A stretch of DNA of 64,000 bases from Rhodothermia bacterium (GTDB taxonomy: Bacteria > Bacteroidota > Rhodothermia > Rhodothermales > JAAAOL01), in assembly GCA_030428385.1 (NCBI GenBank), contig JAUIDY010000007.1, positions 1 through 64,000 on the forward strand, written 5' to 3'. Shown in pieces: positions 15,815 through 24,409 of this stretch; the first letter of the stretch is position 1, and each line of letters opens with the position of its first letter. Below the pieces are notes generated by a model, which was given only the letters and a program-made list of their open reading frames with translations, did no database searches and had not been told where the DNA came from. A program made the translations under genes and the position numbers.

Positions 15815-17359
15815 TTACGCCATCGTCAGGTTGTCCAGCGCGGCTTCGCGGTCCAGCATCTCGCCGAGGGTGCGCAGCTTGGCAAACACCGCGTCGATGT
15901 CGGCGAGGGTGGTGCGGTGCGAGCAGATGGACAGCCGCAGCACCGTGCGGCCGTGGATCTGGGTGGTCATGAGGAAGGCAAAGCCGGTGGCCTGAATGGT
16001 GTCGGCGATGCGCTGGTTGAGGACATCAAGGTACGCATCTACTTCGGCGCGGTCCTCGTCCGACCGCTGGGCGCGGGTGCGGTAGTCGGGTGGGGCGTAG
16101 CGGAACGAGTAGATGTAGAGGGTCGGTTCGTGCAGCGCCTCGAAGTCGTCGGAGGCCCGGACGAGGGTGTCGAGGTGGGCGGCGCACAGGTTGTTCTGCC
16201 GCAGCAACTGCCGGTAGCCCTCGGCCCCGTAGTGTTTGATCGTCATCCACAGCTTCAGCGCCCGGAAGCCACGCGACATCTGGGGGCCGCGCTCGAAGAA
16301 CTGAAAGCCGGTGCGCTCGGTGGGCAAGATGCCTTGCAGGTACGACGCCGTGACCGAAAACGCCCGGTGTAATTTCTCGGGGTCGCGGACGAGCAAACAG
16401 CCACATTCGTACGCGATGTAGAGCCACTTGTGCGGGTCCAGCGTGACGGAATCAGCTTTTTCCAACCCCTTGTACAACGCCCGTTTCTCCGGCAACATCG
16501 CGCCGACCGCGCCGCAGGCCCCGTCCACATGAAACCACACGCCGTGCTGCTCACACACGTGGGCGATGGCGTCCAGCGGATCAATCGCGCCGACGTTGAT
16601 CGAACCGGCCTGTGCGACGACACAAAACGGCAGGTCGCCCTGGGCCTTGTCTTCCGCAATCATGCGATCGAGCGCCGCCGCGTCCATCGTGAAGTCGGGG
16701 TGGCTGGGTACGAGGCGGATGGTCTCGCGGCCCAGGTTCAGCAGGTCTACCACGCGCTTGATGGAGACGTGGCCTTCATGGTCCGACATATACAGCCGGA
16801 AGTGCCCCGTGCGCTGCGGGTCTTGCAGACCATGCGCCATCAGGTCGTAGTGCTCCGTCGTGCGCAGCGCCGTGGCAATCGCTGTGACATTCGCCATCGT
16901 GCCGCCGCTGGTCAGGATGCCGCCTGCCTCGGGCGCATAACCGATGAGTTCGGACAGCCACGCCAGCGTGCGTTTCTCGATCTCCGTGGCTGCCGGGCTG
17001 GCTTTCCACCCGCCCGTGTTCATGTTCAGCGCCGACGCCATCGCATCGCCCAGGATGCTCATCATCGTGCCAGAGCCGTTGACAAAGGCGAAATAGCGGG
17101 GCGAGCCGAGGTGGGTGGTATGCGGCAGAATCTGCTCGGTGAACGCGTTAACGACCGCACGGGGGTCCTGCCCCTGATCTGGCACGGGCTCGTCGAAGAC
17201 AGCGGCAACCTCGTCGGCGGTGCTTTCGGGGAAAACGCGCACGTCGTTGATCCTGCGGAGGTGGTCGGCAATCATGTCCACGACGTGGTAGCCAAGGCTG
17301 CGAAAATCTTCCGGCGGAAGGTCGGGATTAAACCAATCGGGGTTGTTGGAGGAAGGCAT
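15815..17359 (-). CDS. group II pyridoxal-dependent decarboxylase (aromatic amino acid decarboxylase-like)
   Basis: 514 residues from the ATG at 17359 (MPSSNNPDWFNPDLPPEDF). The PLP-binding lysine is K311 in LDPHKWLY, the ring-contacting Asp is D279 in WFHVDGACG, and the substrate loop includes HLGSPRYFAFVNGSGT. The length and SPRYFAF motif match DOPA/tryptophan/tyrosine decarboxylases rather than glutamate decarboxylase. It would remove CO2 from an aromatic L-amino acid in the cytoplasm, giving an amine. The exact substrate cannot be read. It is terminated by the hairpin at 15759. No biosynthetic partners are adjacent. Confidence 0.87.
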   Translation of the reverse strand: MPSSNNPDWFNPDLPPEDFRSLGYHVVDMIADHLRRINDVRVFPESTADEVAAVFDEPVPDQGQDPRAVVNAFTEQILPHTTHLGSPRYFAFVNGSGTMMSILGDAMASALNMNTGGWKASPAATEIEKRTLAWLSELIGYAPEAGGILTSGGTMANVTAIATALRTTEHYDLMAHGLQDPQRTGHFRLYMSDHEGHVSIKRVVDLLNLGRETIRLVPSHPDFTMDAAALDRMIAEDKAQGDLPFCVVAQAGSINVGAIDPLDAIAHVCEQHGVWFHVDGACGAVGAMLPEKRALYKGLEKADSVTLDPHKWLYIAYECGCLLVRDPEKLHRAFSVTASYLQGILPTERTGFQFFERGPQMSRGFRALKLWMTIKHYGAEGYRQLLRQNNLCAAHLDTLVRASDDFEALHEPTLYIYSFRYAPPDYRTRAQRSDEDRAEVDAYLDVLNQRIADTIQATGFAFLMTTQIHGRTVLRLSICSHRTTLADIDAVFAKLRTLGEMLDREAALDNLTMA

Positions 17360-17440
17360 GGCGGATGTATGATCAGGTTGATCTGCGAAAAGCATTGGGG
17401 CTTGCCAAGATCAACGGGGTAAACAGGACCTAAACAATTG

Positions 17441-17571
17441 GCCGAAACGGCCTCCTTGCGGGGGCTGTCGCCCTGCGGCTTCGCTCAGGAGGGGTGTATT
17501 CCGTCGTATGGATACACCCTCCGACCCCGATTGTATCGGGGCCACCTCCCTCAAGGGAGGGGTTTGGCGTA
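17441..17571. repeat. CACCTCCCTCA dispersed repeat, copy 1
   Basis: The stretch contains GGGGGCTGTCGCCCTGCGG, then ACACCCTCCGACCCCGATTG, GGGGCCACCTCCCTCA and AGGGAGGGG. A second copy with the same order of words is at 44104-44213, at the 5' end of a GH26 gene. Inner hairpins (CCTCCCTCAAGGGAGG) are evident. It lies in the gap downstream of the second osmC-like gene. Confidence 0.55.
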
Positions 17572-17574
17572 GGT

Positions 17575-17621
17575 CCAGAAAAACGTGAACCCGGTTACCA
17601 ACGGAGGCACCGGGTTCACGT
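17575..17621 (-). terminator. intrinsic terminator after osmC-like gene
   Basis: There are perfect 13-bp arms ACGTGAACCCGGT (17583-17595) and ACCGGGTTCACGT (17609-17621) with a 13-nt loop. On the minus strand the stem is followed by TTTTTCTGG. The stop of the osmC-like gene (17673) is about 50 bp upstream in that direction. The arms share the ACGTGAAC / GTTCACGT word with the AAACGTG element family. Confidence 0.85.
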
Positions 17622-17672
17622 TTCACGAGTCGCGCAAAGTCACCTTACTTTTTAAGGCGTGTCTTCATGCAA

Positions 17673-18263
17673 TTAGTCGACATACACATTCGTCTGAATG
17701 TCGTTGGCATATTTCACCATCGCATGGACCGGCGAGCGCTTGGTCATCTCGATGATGCGGACGCGGTCTTCGTCGCTCACGTCGCCCGTCACGCGGATGT
17801 CCATTTGGATGTTTTGCACGAGCGTGTGCGAGAATTCGGTCGAGCGGGCACCCAGCAGCACGCGGGGATCCAGGTTGCCACGGGCCGTCACGGTCAGCGT
17901 CTCGAACGACACGCCTTCGCGGGCGGCGGTGATACAGATGGCCCACGTGACGCAGCTACACAGGGCTGCCAGCGCCACTTCCACGGGCTCCAGCTTGTCG
18001 TGCGCACCGTCCACGCCAATGGCGGCTTCCACTTCTTTCCACGCGCCAATCTGAAGGCTATAGTCGCGGGTGGGCTTGTTGATGGGCTGCTCGGCGAGCG
18101 ACCACGGGCCAATTTTGGCCAGGGAACGACCGGCATGGCCTTCCCAGATGGTGGTGGCTTCGGTGCCAATAATCACTTCCGTCGGGTTTTCGGCGGCGTA
18201 GGCGGCAAAGCCTTCGAGTTGTTCTACGTTGAAGCCAGGGATGGCAGCAATGGTTTCAGACAT
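17673..18263 (-). CDS. OsmC family protein, second redox cysteine not conserved
   Basis: 196 residues, with a longer N-terminus (about 1-35, MSETIAAIPGFNVEQLEGFAA) than the OsmC-like protein at 2706. The first active-site motif is ALCSCVTWAICITAAREG (C102, C104, C110). At the second site RSPVHAMV replaces the usual CP motif, so the normal peroxidatic/resolving pair is incomplete. This branch of the OsmC superfamily is common and has no proven substrate. GAGG stands 7 nt before the ATG on the minus strand, supporting this start. Confidence 0.85.
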   Translation of the reverse strand: MSETIAAIPGFNVEQLEGFAAYAAENPTEVIIGTEATTIWEGHAGRSLAKIGPWSLAEQPINKPTRDYSLQIGAWKEVEAAIGVDGAHDKLEPVEVALAALCSCVTWAICITAAREGVSFETLTVTARGNLDPRVLLGARSTEFSHTLVQNIQMDIRVTGDVSDEDRVRIIEMTKRSPVHAMVKYANDIQTNVYVD

Positions 18264-18396
18264 GATATTGCCTCGTCTTGGTTGGTTTTCGTTGATGACA
18301 GACGCGCCCTGTTGCGCGCCTCATTTACCAAGACGGGAAACCCATCCTTTTCCCCAAACGCAGATGGAAATTTTTTTTTTGGGGGTGTTGGACGGG

Positions 18397-20373
18397 CTAT
18401 TCTTCCACGATCTCTAGCTGTTGGTTGCTCTCGATAGGACCCTCCACCGTTTGCATGTTTCCCGAAGGCCATTGCACGTCAATGCGGTCCACGGCTGCCG
18501 CTTCGCCGAGGCCAAAATAGAGCGGGGCGTGACTCTGCGCGAGGTAGCCCGATTTGCCATCGTAAACCTTGGTGTAGCTTCCCGAGCCGGTATGGACCCG
18601 AACGACCGCGCCGAGTGCATCGCGGCTGGAGGTGGTCCCGGTCAGGGTTACGCTGAGGTAATGCAGGTTGGGCTTTTCGTCGCTGAGGGTGCTGACCAGC
18701 ACCATTGGCTCGGAGTTGAAGTCGTTGGTGACGATGTCGAGGTCGCCGTCGTTGTCGAGGTCGAAGATGACCGACGAGCGCGAGCCCAGTGCGCCCCACA
18801 TATCGAGGGGTTGCGTGATGTTGTTTTGGAGGCACCAGTCGGACTGTTCGACGGCGCAGTCGTACTCGAACCACAGCTTGGCGGTGCGGTTGTCGCGGCG
18901 CGGCTCCACACCGAGGATAAATTCGCTGTCCATGAAGTGCGTGCCCCGGTTGTTGAGCAGCACCTTGTTGGGATGGTAGCGAAACGGGTAGTTCATGCTG
19001 GTGGTGACGAACAGGTCCTCGTAGCCGTCAGCGTTCAGGTCGCCGCTGCTCACGCCCCACGGCCAGTAGTTTTCGGCGTTGGTTTGCAGCGCTACGTCGG
19101 TGAAGGTGCCGTCGCCGTTGTTCTGAAAAAGCGCGTTGCCGTAGATGTTGCTGGTGGGATCGGTGAGCAGGTGGCTGGCGTTGGGAATGTCCACGGGGCG
19201 TGTCTTTTCGCGCCGGTCGTCGAAGAACTGGTTGGTCTCCCACATGTCGCAGTGCATGTCCGTGACGTACAGGTCTTGCAAGCCGTCGTTGTTGTAGTCG
19301 AGCACCTTCACGCCCATGGCGCCCCACGGTGTCTGTGGGAAATAGTCGGTGGTCTTCACAAATCGCTCGCCGCCCTGGTTCTCGAAGAACACATCGTTGC
19401 CCTGCATGCTGAGGATATACAGATCTTGCCAGCCGTCGCCGTTGGCGTCAAAGATCGTCGCATCGCCCGACCAACTGCTGTCGGCCAGGCCCACGTCGGC
19501 GGAGACATCCACGAATCGGTTCGTTCCCTGGTTTTTATACAGGATGTTGCGCTCGTAGCGTTCGGGAAAATGGTGACCGAGGAAGGCGCTGTCGCCGCGC
19601 ACGCCCACGTAGTACTGATAATCGCCGGTCTGATCGTCGAGGCGCGTACGGCCCCGGACGGGCGCGAGATGGTCGGTGGTGTAGACGCCGACGTTGGTGA
19701 GCAGCAGATCGAGCAACCCGTCGCGGTCGTAGTCAAAAAACACGGAGCCCGACGAGTGGCCGACGTGGTTCAGTCCCGCTGCTTCCGAGATGTCGGTGAA
19801 GTGTCCTTTGCCGTCGTTTTCAAACAGGTAGTTGCCAAAGCGCACCGTTGTCACAAACAGGTCTGGGTCGCCGTCGTTGTCGATGTCGGCGAAGGACGGG
19901 GCCACGCTCACGGGCTGGTTGAGCGCCACCCCGGCGGCCTCGGTCATGTCCTCGAAGGTGCCATCGCCGAGGTTGCGCCACAGCTCGTTGTTGCCCACCT
20001 GCGTGGTGAAGTAGAGGTCTAGCAACCCGTCGCCGTCTACGTCAGCCACCGCCAAGCCGTTGCCGTGGTCGTAGTGCACCATCTTGTACGTCAGTCCGGC
20101 GTCATCCACGATTTCGTGGCTAAACATGATGCCCGACGCCTCCACGCGGTCCACGAAGCGAAAATCCTTAAAGACGCGGAACTGGTCGACGGTGTTGAGT
20201 TGCCGGATCTTCCGCATCGTCATCCACGCCGGGTTGTTGAGGTCCGGTGGGTCGAGGTAGGGGATAGGCGCCGCTGTTTCCGCCGGTGCGTCGGCAGGCG
20301 CGTTATTCTGGCAGGCGGCGAGGCTCAGCAGCAACACGACGCCAACAAGAAGTCCCATATGTGGTGCTCGCAT
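18397..20373 (-). CDS. CRTAC1/UnbV-type FG-GAP (VCBS) repeat lipoprotein
   Basis: 658 residues with a lipoprotein signal (MGLLVGVVLLLSLAAC). At least seven calcium-binding FG-GAP/VCBS repeats carry DxDxDG motifs, including DVDGDGLLDLYF, DIDNDGDPDLFV, DYDRDGLLDLLL, DANGDGWQDLYI, DYNNDGLQDLYV and DLDNDGDLDIVT, and form a beta-propeller over about 90-560. A C-terminal ASPIC/UnbV domain follows (about 585-650). Such proteins are exported adhesion or structural lipoproteins, often linked to TonB/SusD-type uptake in this phylum. No such partner lies beside it. MRAPH and MGLLV are both possible starts. Confidence 0.9.
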   Translation of the reverse strand: MRAPHMGLLVGVVLLLSLAACQNNAPADAPAETAAPIPYLDPPDLNNPAWMTMRKIRQLNTVDQFRVFKDFRFVDRVEASGIMFSHEIVDDAGLTYKMVHYDHGNGLAVADVDGDGLLDLYFTTQVGNNELWRNLGDGTFEDMTEAAGVALNQPVSVAPSFADIDNDGDPDLFVTTVRFGNYLFENDGKGHFTDISEAAGLNHVGHSSGSVFFDYDRDGLLDLLLTNVGVYTTDHLAPVRGRTRLDDQTGDYQYYVGVRGDSAFLGHHFPERYERNILYKNQGTNRFVDVSADVGLADSSWSGDATIFDANGDGWQDLYILSMQGNDVFFENQGGERFVKTTDYFPQTPWGAMGVKVLDYNNDGLQDLYVTDMHCDMWETNQFFDDRREKTRPVDIPNASHLLTDPTSNIYGNALFQNNGDGTFTDVALQTNAENYWPWGVSSGDLNADGYEDLFVTTSMNYPFRYHPNKVLLNNRGTHFMDSEFILGVEPRRDNRTAKLWFEYDCAVEQSDWCLQNNITQPLDMWGALGSRSSVIFDLDNDGDLDIVTNDFNSEPMVLVSTLSDEKPNLHYLSVTLTGTTSSRDALGAVVRVHTGSGSYTKVYDGKSGYLAQSHAPLYFGLGEAAAVDRIDVQWPSGNMQTVEGPIESNQQLEIVEE

Positions 20374-20713
20374 ACAACAGGAAGCGATTTACAAAGGAGG
20401 GGAGTCAGGTATGGCGAACAACACGAGGGCCCGGCGCGGGACCACATGAAGCGGGGGAGCTTCACCAGAAAGGACAATCGATGGAAGTAAACGGGAACTG
20501 GATAAAAAGCAGCGTTATCATCGGTGAACTGCACGTAGAGACGATCAATGGCACGGTGTTGTTAAGAACAATGGCGACCTTATTATTTATAGACAAAATG
20601 TTTAACAAGTACGTTACATTATCACCTTTCTTTTGTGGGAAATGGCAAAAAGAAGGGGCGAGAAACACCATGGTTCCCCGCCCCTTCGTTGTGGGTATGG
20701 GTTGCGCAAGAAG
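20374..20713. other. 340-bp AT-rich intergenic region, promoter side of the UnbV lipoprotein
   Basis: The part from about 20500 to 20640 is clearly richer in A and T than its surroundings. On the minus strand it reads TTGTTAAACATTTTGTCTAT followed by AAATAATAAGG, a plausible but unproven promoter for the lipoprotein. The right end holds the ferritin terminator. No gene is seen. Confidence 0.4.
20644..20690 (-). terminator. intrinsic terminator of the ferritin gene
   Basis: A 9-bp stem GAAGGGGCG / CGCCCCTTC (20652-20660 and 20679-20687) is followed on the minus strand by TTTTTGCC. It stands about 25 bp after the ferritin stop codon. Confidence 0.8.
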
Positions 20714-21214
20714 CTACGCCTCGGGTTCGGGTTGCCGGTTGCTCAGTTCGCGGTCCAGTACAAACAGGTTGGCGTCGCCAGCCAGCCGCAGGTCGTCAAT
20801 GATTTGCCGGGCCGTTTCTTCTTCTTCCAGTTGCTCGTCGATGAACCAGTGCAGCAGCGTTTGCAGTGGGTAGTCACGCTCGGCCACGGCGAGGTCGTAC
20901 AGGTCGTTGATGCGGCCAGTGATGTACTGCTCGTGCGCCAGCACCTCCTGAAATGCCTCCAGCGGCGTGTCGAAGCTGACTTCGGGTTGTTTGAGGGTTT
21001 GGAGTTCGACGGTGCCATCGCGGGACAGCAGGAAGTCGTAAAACTTCATCGCGTGCACGGTTTCTTCCTGCCACTGAATGCGGAGCCAACCGGCAAAGCC
21101 TTTCAGCCCTTTTTGGTCGAACTGCGCGGCCATCGCGAGGTACAGGTACGCCGACTCAAACTCAGCCTGAATCTGGTCGTTGATGGCCTGTTGCACATGC
21201 TCTTTTATTGCCAT
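20714..21214 (-). CDS. ftnA: bacterial non-heme ferritin
   Basis: 166 residues, the normal FtnA length, as a four-helix bundle. The ferroxidase ligands appear in the expected order: E18, E51 and H54 (WQEETVHAMKFYD), E95 and Q128 (WFIDEQLEEEE). It oxidises Fe(II) and stores iron as a 24-mer in the cytoplasm. No bacterioferritin-type heme methionine site was noted. The gene stands alone with its own terminator. I saw no clear Fur box in the 200 bp upstream. Confidence 0.93.
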   Translation of the reverse strand: MAIKEHVQQAINDQIQAEFESAYLYLAMAAQFDQKGLKGFAGWLRIQWQEETVHAMKFYDFLLSRDGTVELQTLKQPEVSFDTPLEAFQEVLAHEQYITGRINDLYDLAVAERDYPLQTLLHWFIDEQLEEEETARQIIDDLRLAGDANLFVLDRELSNRQPEPEA

Positions 21215-21321
21215 GAGGATTGCTCGATTTATGAGGATGAATGGGTTAAAATTTACGCTTGGCAGCGGTGGCTGTTCACATCGTCATTAAACATTCAACC
21301 GCATTGGCGGGTATGAGGGGC

Positions 21322-21389
21322 GTGAACACGTGAAACGTAAAACGTGAGGGTGCCAAGCTCTACCGTTGGGAGACAAGTTCACGTTTCAC
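21322..21389. repeat. AAACGTG dispersed element, compact copy
   Basis: The left half is GTGAAACGTAAAACGTGAGG followed by GTGCC (ends 21354). The right half is GGGAGACAAGTTCACGTTTC then AC (21368-21389). The halves are only 13 bp apart. The same two halves flank the orphan gene at 56664-57038, and in inverted orientation they lie at 5297-5434. Confidence 0.65.
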
Positions 21390-21418
21390 ATGACGTAATC
21401 CACCCGCCATGTCTGTCC

Positions 21419-22135
21419 ATGAAGCATCTGTTTCTGTTTTCCGTTACCCTCGCGCTGTTGCTGGCGGCCTGTCAGCAGCAACCCGATCCGGCTCCTGCGC
21501 CCCCGGCCCCGGTGGAAGCCGCCTACTTCTTCCCCGTGAAGCAAAACGGGCAGTGGGGCTACATCGACCGGGCGGGCGCGGTGCAGATAGCGCCGCAGTT
21601 TGCACAGGCGTGGGCGTTCTCGGACGACCGGGCGCTGGTACGCATGGACAGCGGCTTCGGCTACATCGACCGGGCGGGCACGCTGGTGATCCCGGCCACC
21701 TTCGAGGATGCATGGTACTTTTCCGAGGGCCTCGCGCCCGTACAGATCGACGGCAAGTGGGGCTACATTAACACGGAGGGCGACGTGGTGGTAGAGCCGC
21801 AGTTTGAACTGGACCCGGCGGTGCTGGAAGAAAACGCCTACCAGCCCCGCACCATCGCACCGACGGAGGTAGACGGGCAGTACGGCTATCAGGACGAAGC
21901 CGGACAACTGGTCATCGATCCGCGTTTTGATCAGGCGTGGTTCTTTTCGGATGGGATTGCACGGGTGCAGAAAGACGGCATGTGGGGCTACATCAACACC
22001 GACGGTGACGTGCTTGTGGAGCCACAGTTCGACCGGGCGTGGGACTTCACCCACGGCCTCGCCCTCGTGCAGGTCGGCGATGCGTATGGCTATATCAACG
22101 AGACGGGCGCCTACGTGTGGGAGCCTTCGAAATAG
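21419..22135 (+). CDS. WG-repeat lipoprotein
   Basis: 238 residues from the ATG at 21419, with a lipoprotein signal (MKHLFLFSVTLALLLAAC). The mature part consists of WG repeats of about 25-40 residues (NGQWGYIDRAG, GFGYIDRAG, GKWGYINTEG, GQYGYQDEAG, GMWGYINTDG, DAYGYINETG), six in all. WG-repeat proteins are common at the cell surface and in the periplasm and mediate binding; no enzymatic role is known. It lies 139 bp upstream of porX in the same direction, though a functional link is not shown. Confidence 0.88.
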   Translation: MKHLFLFSVTLALLLAACQQQPDPAPAPPAPVEAAYFFPVKQNGQWGYIDRAGAVQIAPQFAQAWAFSDDRALVRMDSGFGYIDRAGTLVIPATFEDAWYFSEGLAPVQIDGKWGYINTEGDVVVEPQFELDPAVLEENAYQPRTIAPTEVDGQYGYQDEAGQLVIDPRFDQAWFFSDGIARVQKDGMWGYINTDGDVLVEPQFDRAWDFTHGLALVQVGDAYGYINETGAYVWEPSK

Positions 22136-22274
22136 GATCTGCGTTTAGGATTCTCTTTTTGTGTTCATCAACCAGGAGCAGCATCGGTAAACCGCTACAA
22201 CGTACCAACAACCCGCGACTTCTTGGGCCGCGTGTTTGCTCTCTTGAACACAAAACGCAAACCCCCAATCCTAC

Positions 22275-23837
22275 ATGGCAAATCCGCGCATCCTCTGGGC
22301 CGACGACGAAATTGATCTGCTGCGCCCGCACATCCTGTTTTTAGAAACCAAAGGCTACGCCGTTACGAGCGTCACCAACGGCGCCGACGCCGTGGAGCAG
22401 GTAAAAGACGCCCGCTTCGATGTGGTGCTGCTCGACGAGCAGATGCCCGGCATGGACGGTCTGCAAACCCTCGCCGAAATCAAGCGCCTCTCGCCCGACG
22501 TGCCGGTGGTGATGGTGACCAAAAGCGAAGAAGAGGACCTGATGGAGCAGGCGCTCGGTGGGCAGATCAACGACTACCTCACCAAGCCCGTCAACCCCAG
22601 CCAGATCCTGCTGACCTGCAAACGGCTGCTGGAAAGGGCCCGGCTGCGCTCGGAGAAGGCGTCGCACGACTACTTGCAGCGCTTCAACCAGATCACGATG
22701 GCGCTGATGAATCCGCTCGAACATGCCGAGTGGACGGACCTGTACCAAGAACTGGTGCGCTACGACCTCGAACTGGAAGGCGATGAAAACGCCCGCCAGA
22801 TCCTCGACGACCAGTACCGCGAGGCGAACCGGGCCTTCGGGCGCTTCATCGAAGAGAATTACGAAGACTGGATCACCTACGTGGAAGACCCGCCCGACGA
22901 AGACCGCCCGGTGCTGTCGCACGAGGTTATCCCCCAGTTTGTGTTGCCCGCGCTGAAGAAGCAGCGTCCGGTGGTCTTTTTTGTGATCGACTGCATGCGC
23001 TATGACCAGTGGCTGGAGTTCGAAAAGCTGCTCTATCCGCACTTCGAGATGGAGAAGGCGTTTTATTATTCGCTGCTGCCCACCGCCACGCCGTACGCCC
23101 GGAATTCCATCTTCAGCGGCCTGCTTCCGCGTGACATCGCCCGCCGCTACCCCGACGCCTGGGCCGACGGCGAAGACGACGAGCACAGCCGCAACCGCGA
23201 CGAAGACCGCTTCCTCGAAGACTTGCTCAAGCGCAAGCACCTCCAGGCCCGGATGCGCTACGAAAAACTTATTGGCAAAGACGACGGGCGGCAGTTTGCA
23301 CAGAACGTGACCGACTACGTACAGAGCGACCTGAGCGCCATCGTCGTTAACTTCGTGGACATCCTCGCCCACAGCCGCGCCGACAGCGACATCATCAAAG
23401 AACTCGCCCCCGACGAACGCGCCTACCGCGCCCTCACGCGCACCTGGTTCGAGCATTCGTGGCTGTATCAGGCCTTCCGCGACCTCGCCGAGCAGGACTG
23501 CACCGTCATTATCACCACCGACCATGGCGCGGTGCGCAGCCTGCACGCCACCAAGGTCATCGGGGACCGGCATACATCCACGGCGCTGCGCTACAAATAC
23601 GGACGCAACCTGAAATGCGACGGGCGTCATGCCATCTTCGTCCGCGACCCCGAGGCGTACGGCTTGCCCAAGAACAAACAGGCCACCAACTACATCATCG
23701 CCAAGGAGGACTATTACTTCGTCTACCCGACGAACTACCACAAGTACCTCAACATGTACAACGACACCATGCAGCACGGCGGGGCCTCGCTCGAAGAGAT
23801 GATCCTTCCGGTCATCACCATGCAGCCCAAGCGGTGA
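22275..23837 (+). CDS. porX: T9SS response regulator with PglZ/alkaline phosphatase-like domain (PorX)
   Basis: 520 residues. The receiver domain (1-120) has phospho-acceptor D54 in VVLLDEQMPG and the KP motif at 104-105. A helical linker (about 125-215) is followed by a PglZ-type alkaline phosphatase superfamily domain with metal-site D239 (VFFVIDCMRYDQW), T272 (LLPTATPYARN) and ITTDHGAVR. In Porphyromonas gingivalis PorX the equivalent Thr is part of a zinc site that hydrolyses nucleotide phosphodiesters. PorX with PorY and SigP controls T9SS genes. T9SS cargo in this window (three proteins with sorting domains) agrees with this role. Its stop overlaps the tsaE start by one base. Confidence 0.93.
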   Translation: MANPRILWADDEIDLLRPHILFLETKGYAVTSVTNGADAVEQVKDARFDVVLLDEQMPGMDGLQTLAEIKRLSPDVPVVMVTKSEEEDLMEQALGGQINDYLTKPVNPSQILLTCKRLLERARLRSEKASHDYLQRFNQITMALMNPLEHAEWTDLYQELVRYDLELEGDENARQILDDQYREANRAFGRFIEENYEDWITYVEDPPDEDRPVLSHEVIPQFVLPALKKQRPVVFFVIDCMRYDQWLEFEKLLYPHFEMEKAFYYSLLPTATPYARNSIFSGLLPRDIARRYPDAWADGEDDEHSRNRDEDRFLEDLLKRKHLQARMRYEKLIGKDDGRQFAQNVTDYVQSDLSAIVVNFVDILAHSRADSDIIKELAPDERAYRALTRTWFEHSWLYQAFRDLAEQDCTVIITTDHGAVRSLHATKVIGDRHTSTALRYKYGRNLKCDGRHAIFVRDPEAYGLPKNKQATNYIIAKEDYYFVYPTNYHKYLNMYNDTMQHGGASLEEMILPVITMQPKR

Positions 23838-24274
23838 TGCCAAACGTGTTTGCCGACGTCCTGCCTGCCACCACCGCCTCGCCCGAGGAGACCACGGCGC
23901 TGGGCCATCAACTGGCGGCCCACCTGCACCCCGGCGACATCGTGGCGCTATACGGCGACCTCGGCGCGGGCAAGACGCACTTGGTTAAAGGAATCTGCGC
24001 GGCATGCGGGATTCCCGAAGCGTCGGTGACCAGCCCTACCTTCACCATCGTCAACGAGTATCCTGGCGACCGCTTCCCGCTCTATCATTTCGACGCCTAC
24101 CGCATCGAGCGCGTGGAAGAATTCTTCGAACTCGGGTACGAAGAATATTTCTTCGGCGACGGCGTCTGCCTGATTGAATGGCCGGAACGCGTAGAGCCGC
24201 TGCTGCCCGAAGAAACAATTCGCCTACGTTTGGAACACCTCGGCGCTACCGAACGACGGATCGTTGAGGGATGA
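23837..24274 (+). CDS. tsaE: tRNA threonylcarbamoyladenosine biosynthesis ATPase TsaE
   Basis: 145 residues. The Walker A motif is GDLGAGKT (40-47). [10 protein letters not shown] and YHFDAYRI follow in the family's usual places, and [14 protein letters not shown] is the diagnostic C-terminal motif. TsaE is the ATPase that resets the TsaBDE complex making t6A37 on ANN-decoding tRNAs, in the cytoplasm. The start ATG overlaps the porX stop (TGATG), so the two are translationally coupled. This porX-tsaE neighbourhood is commonly seen in Bacteroidota, which supports both calls. Confidence 0.94.
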   Translation: MPNVFADVLPATTASPEETTALGHQLAAHLHPGDIVALYGDLGAGKTHLVKGICAACGIPEASVTSPTFTIVNEYPGDRFPLYHFDAYRIERVEEFFELGYEEYFFGDGVCLIEWPERVEPLLPEETIRLRLEHLGATERRIVEG

Positions 24275-24329
24275 GGGGTTTCGTAGGGTGTGGGGAATAG
24301 GGAATAGCCAATAGGGAAATCGATGCTAG

Positions 24330-24390
24330 AGACGCGCCACGGCGCGTCTCACATGGCCGTGGCGCTCGCATGGCCGTGGCGATGACGTTT
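24330..24390. terminator. palindrome and short direct repeat between convergent genes
   Basis: AGACGCGCC-AC-GGCGCGTCT (24330-24349) is a 9-bp inverted repeat. It is followed by two copies of CATGGCCGTGGCG. It stands between the converging tsaE and rsmE genes. The hairpin lacks a strong T run on either side, so a terminator role is only probable. Confidence 0.4.
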
Positions 24391-24409
24391 GCGCCCGATC
24401 CGAAACCAT

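Noticed and set aside
18421-20022. 533-residue open frame on the plus strand opposite the CRTAC1-like gene
   Set aside because: Low-complexity Val/Ala/Glu-rich translation produced by the antisense of FG-GAP repeats; no start signal or family features.
22275-23837. PglZ domain as a sign of a BREX or Pgl phage-defence system
   Set aside because: The domain is fused to a response-regulator receiver with the PorX layout, and no brxC, pglX or other defence genes are nearby.
22341-23843. 500-residue open frame on the minus strand opposite porX
   Set aside because: It mirrors porX codon positions, has no recognisable domain, and porX itself has strong motifs. It is a GC-rich antisense shadow.
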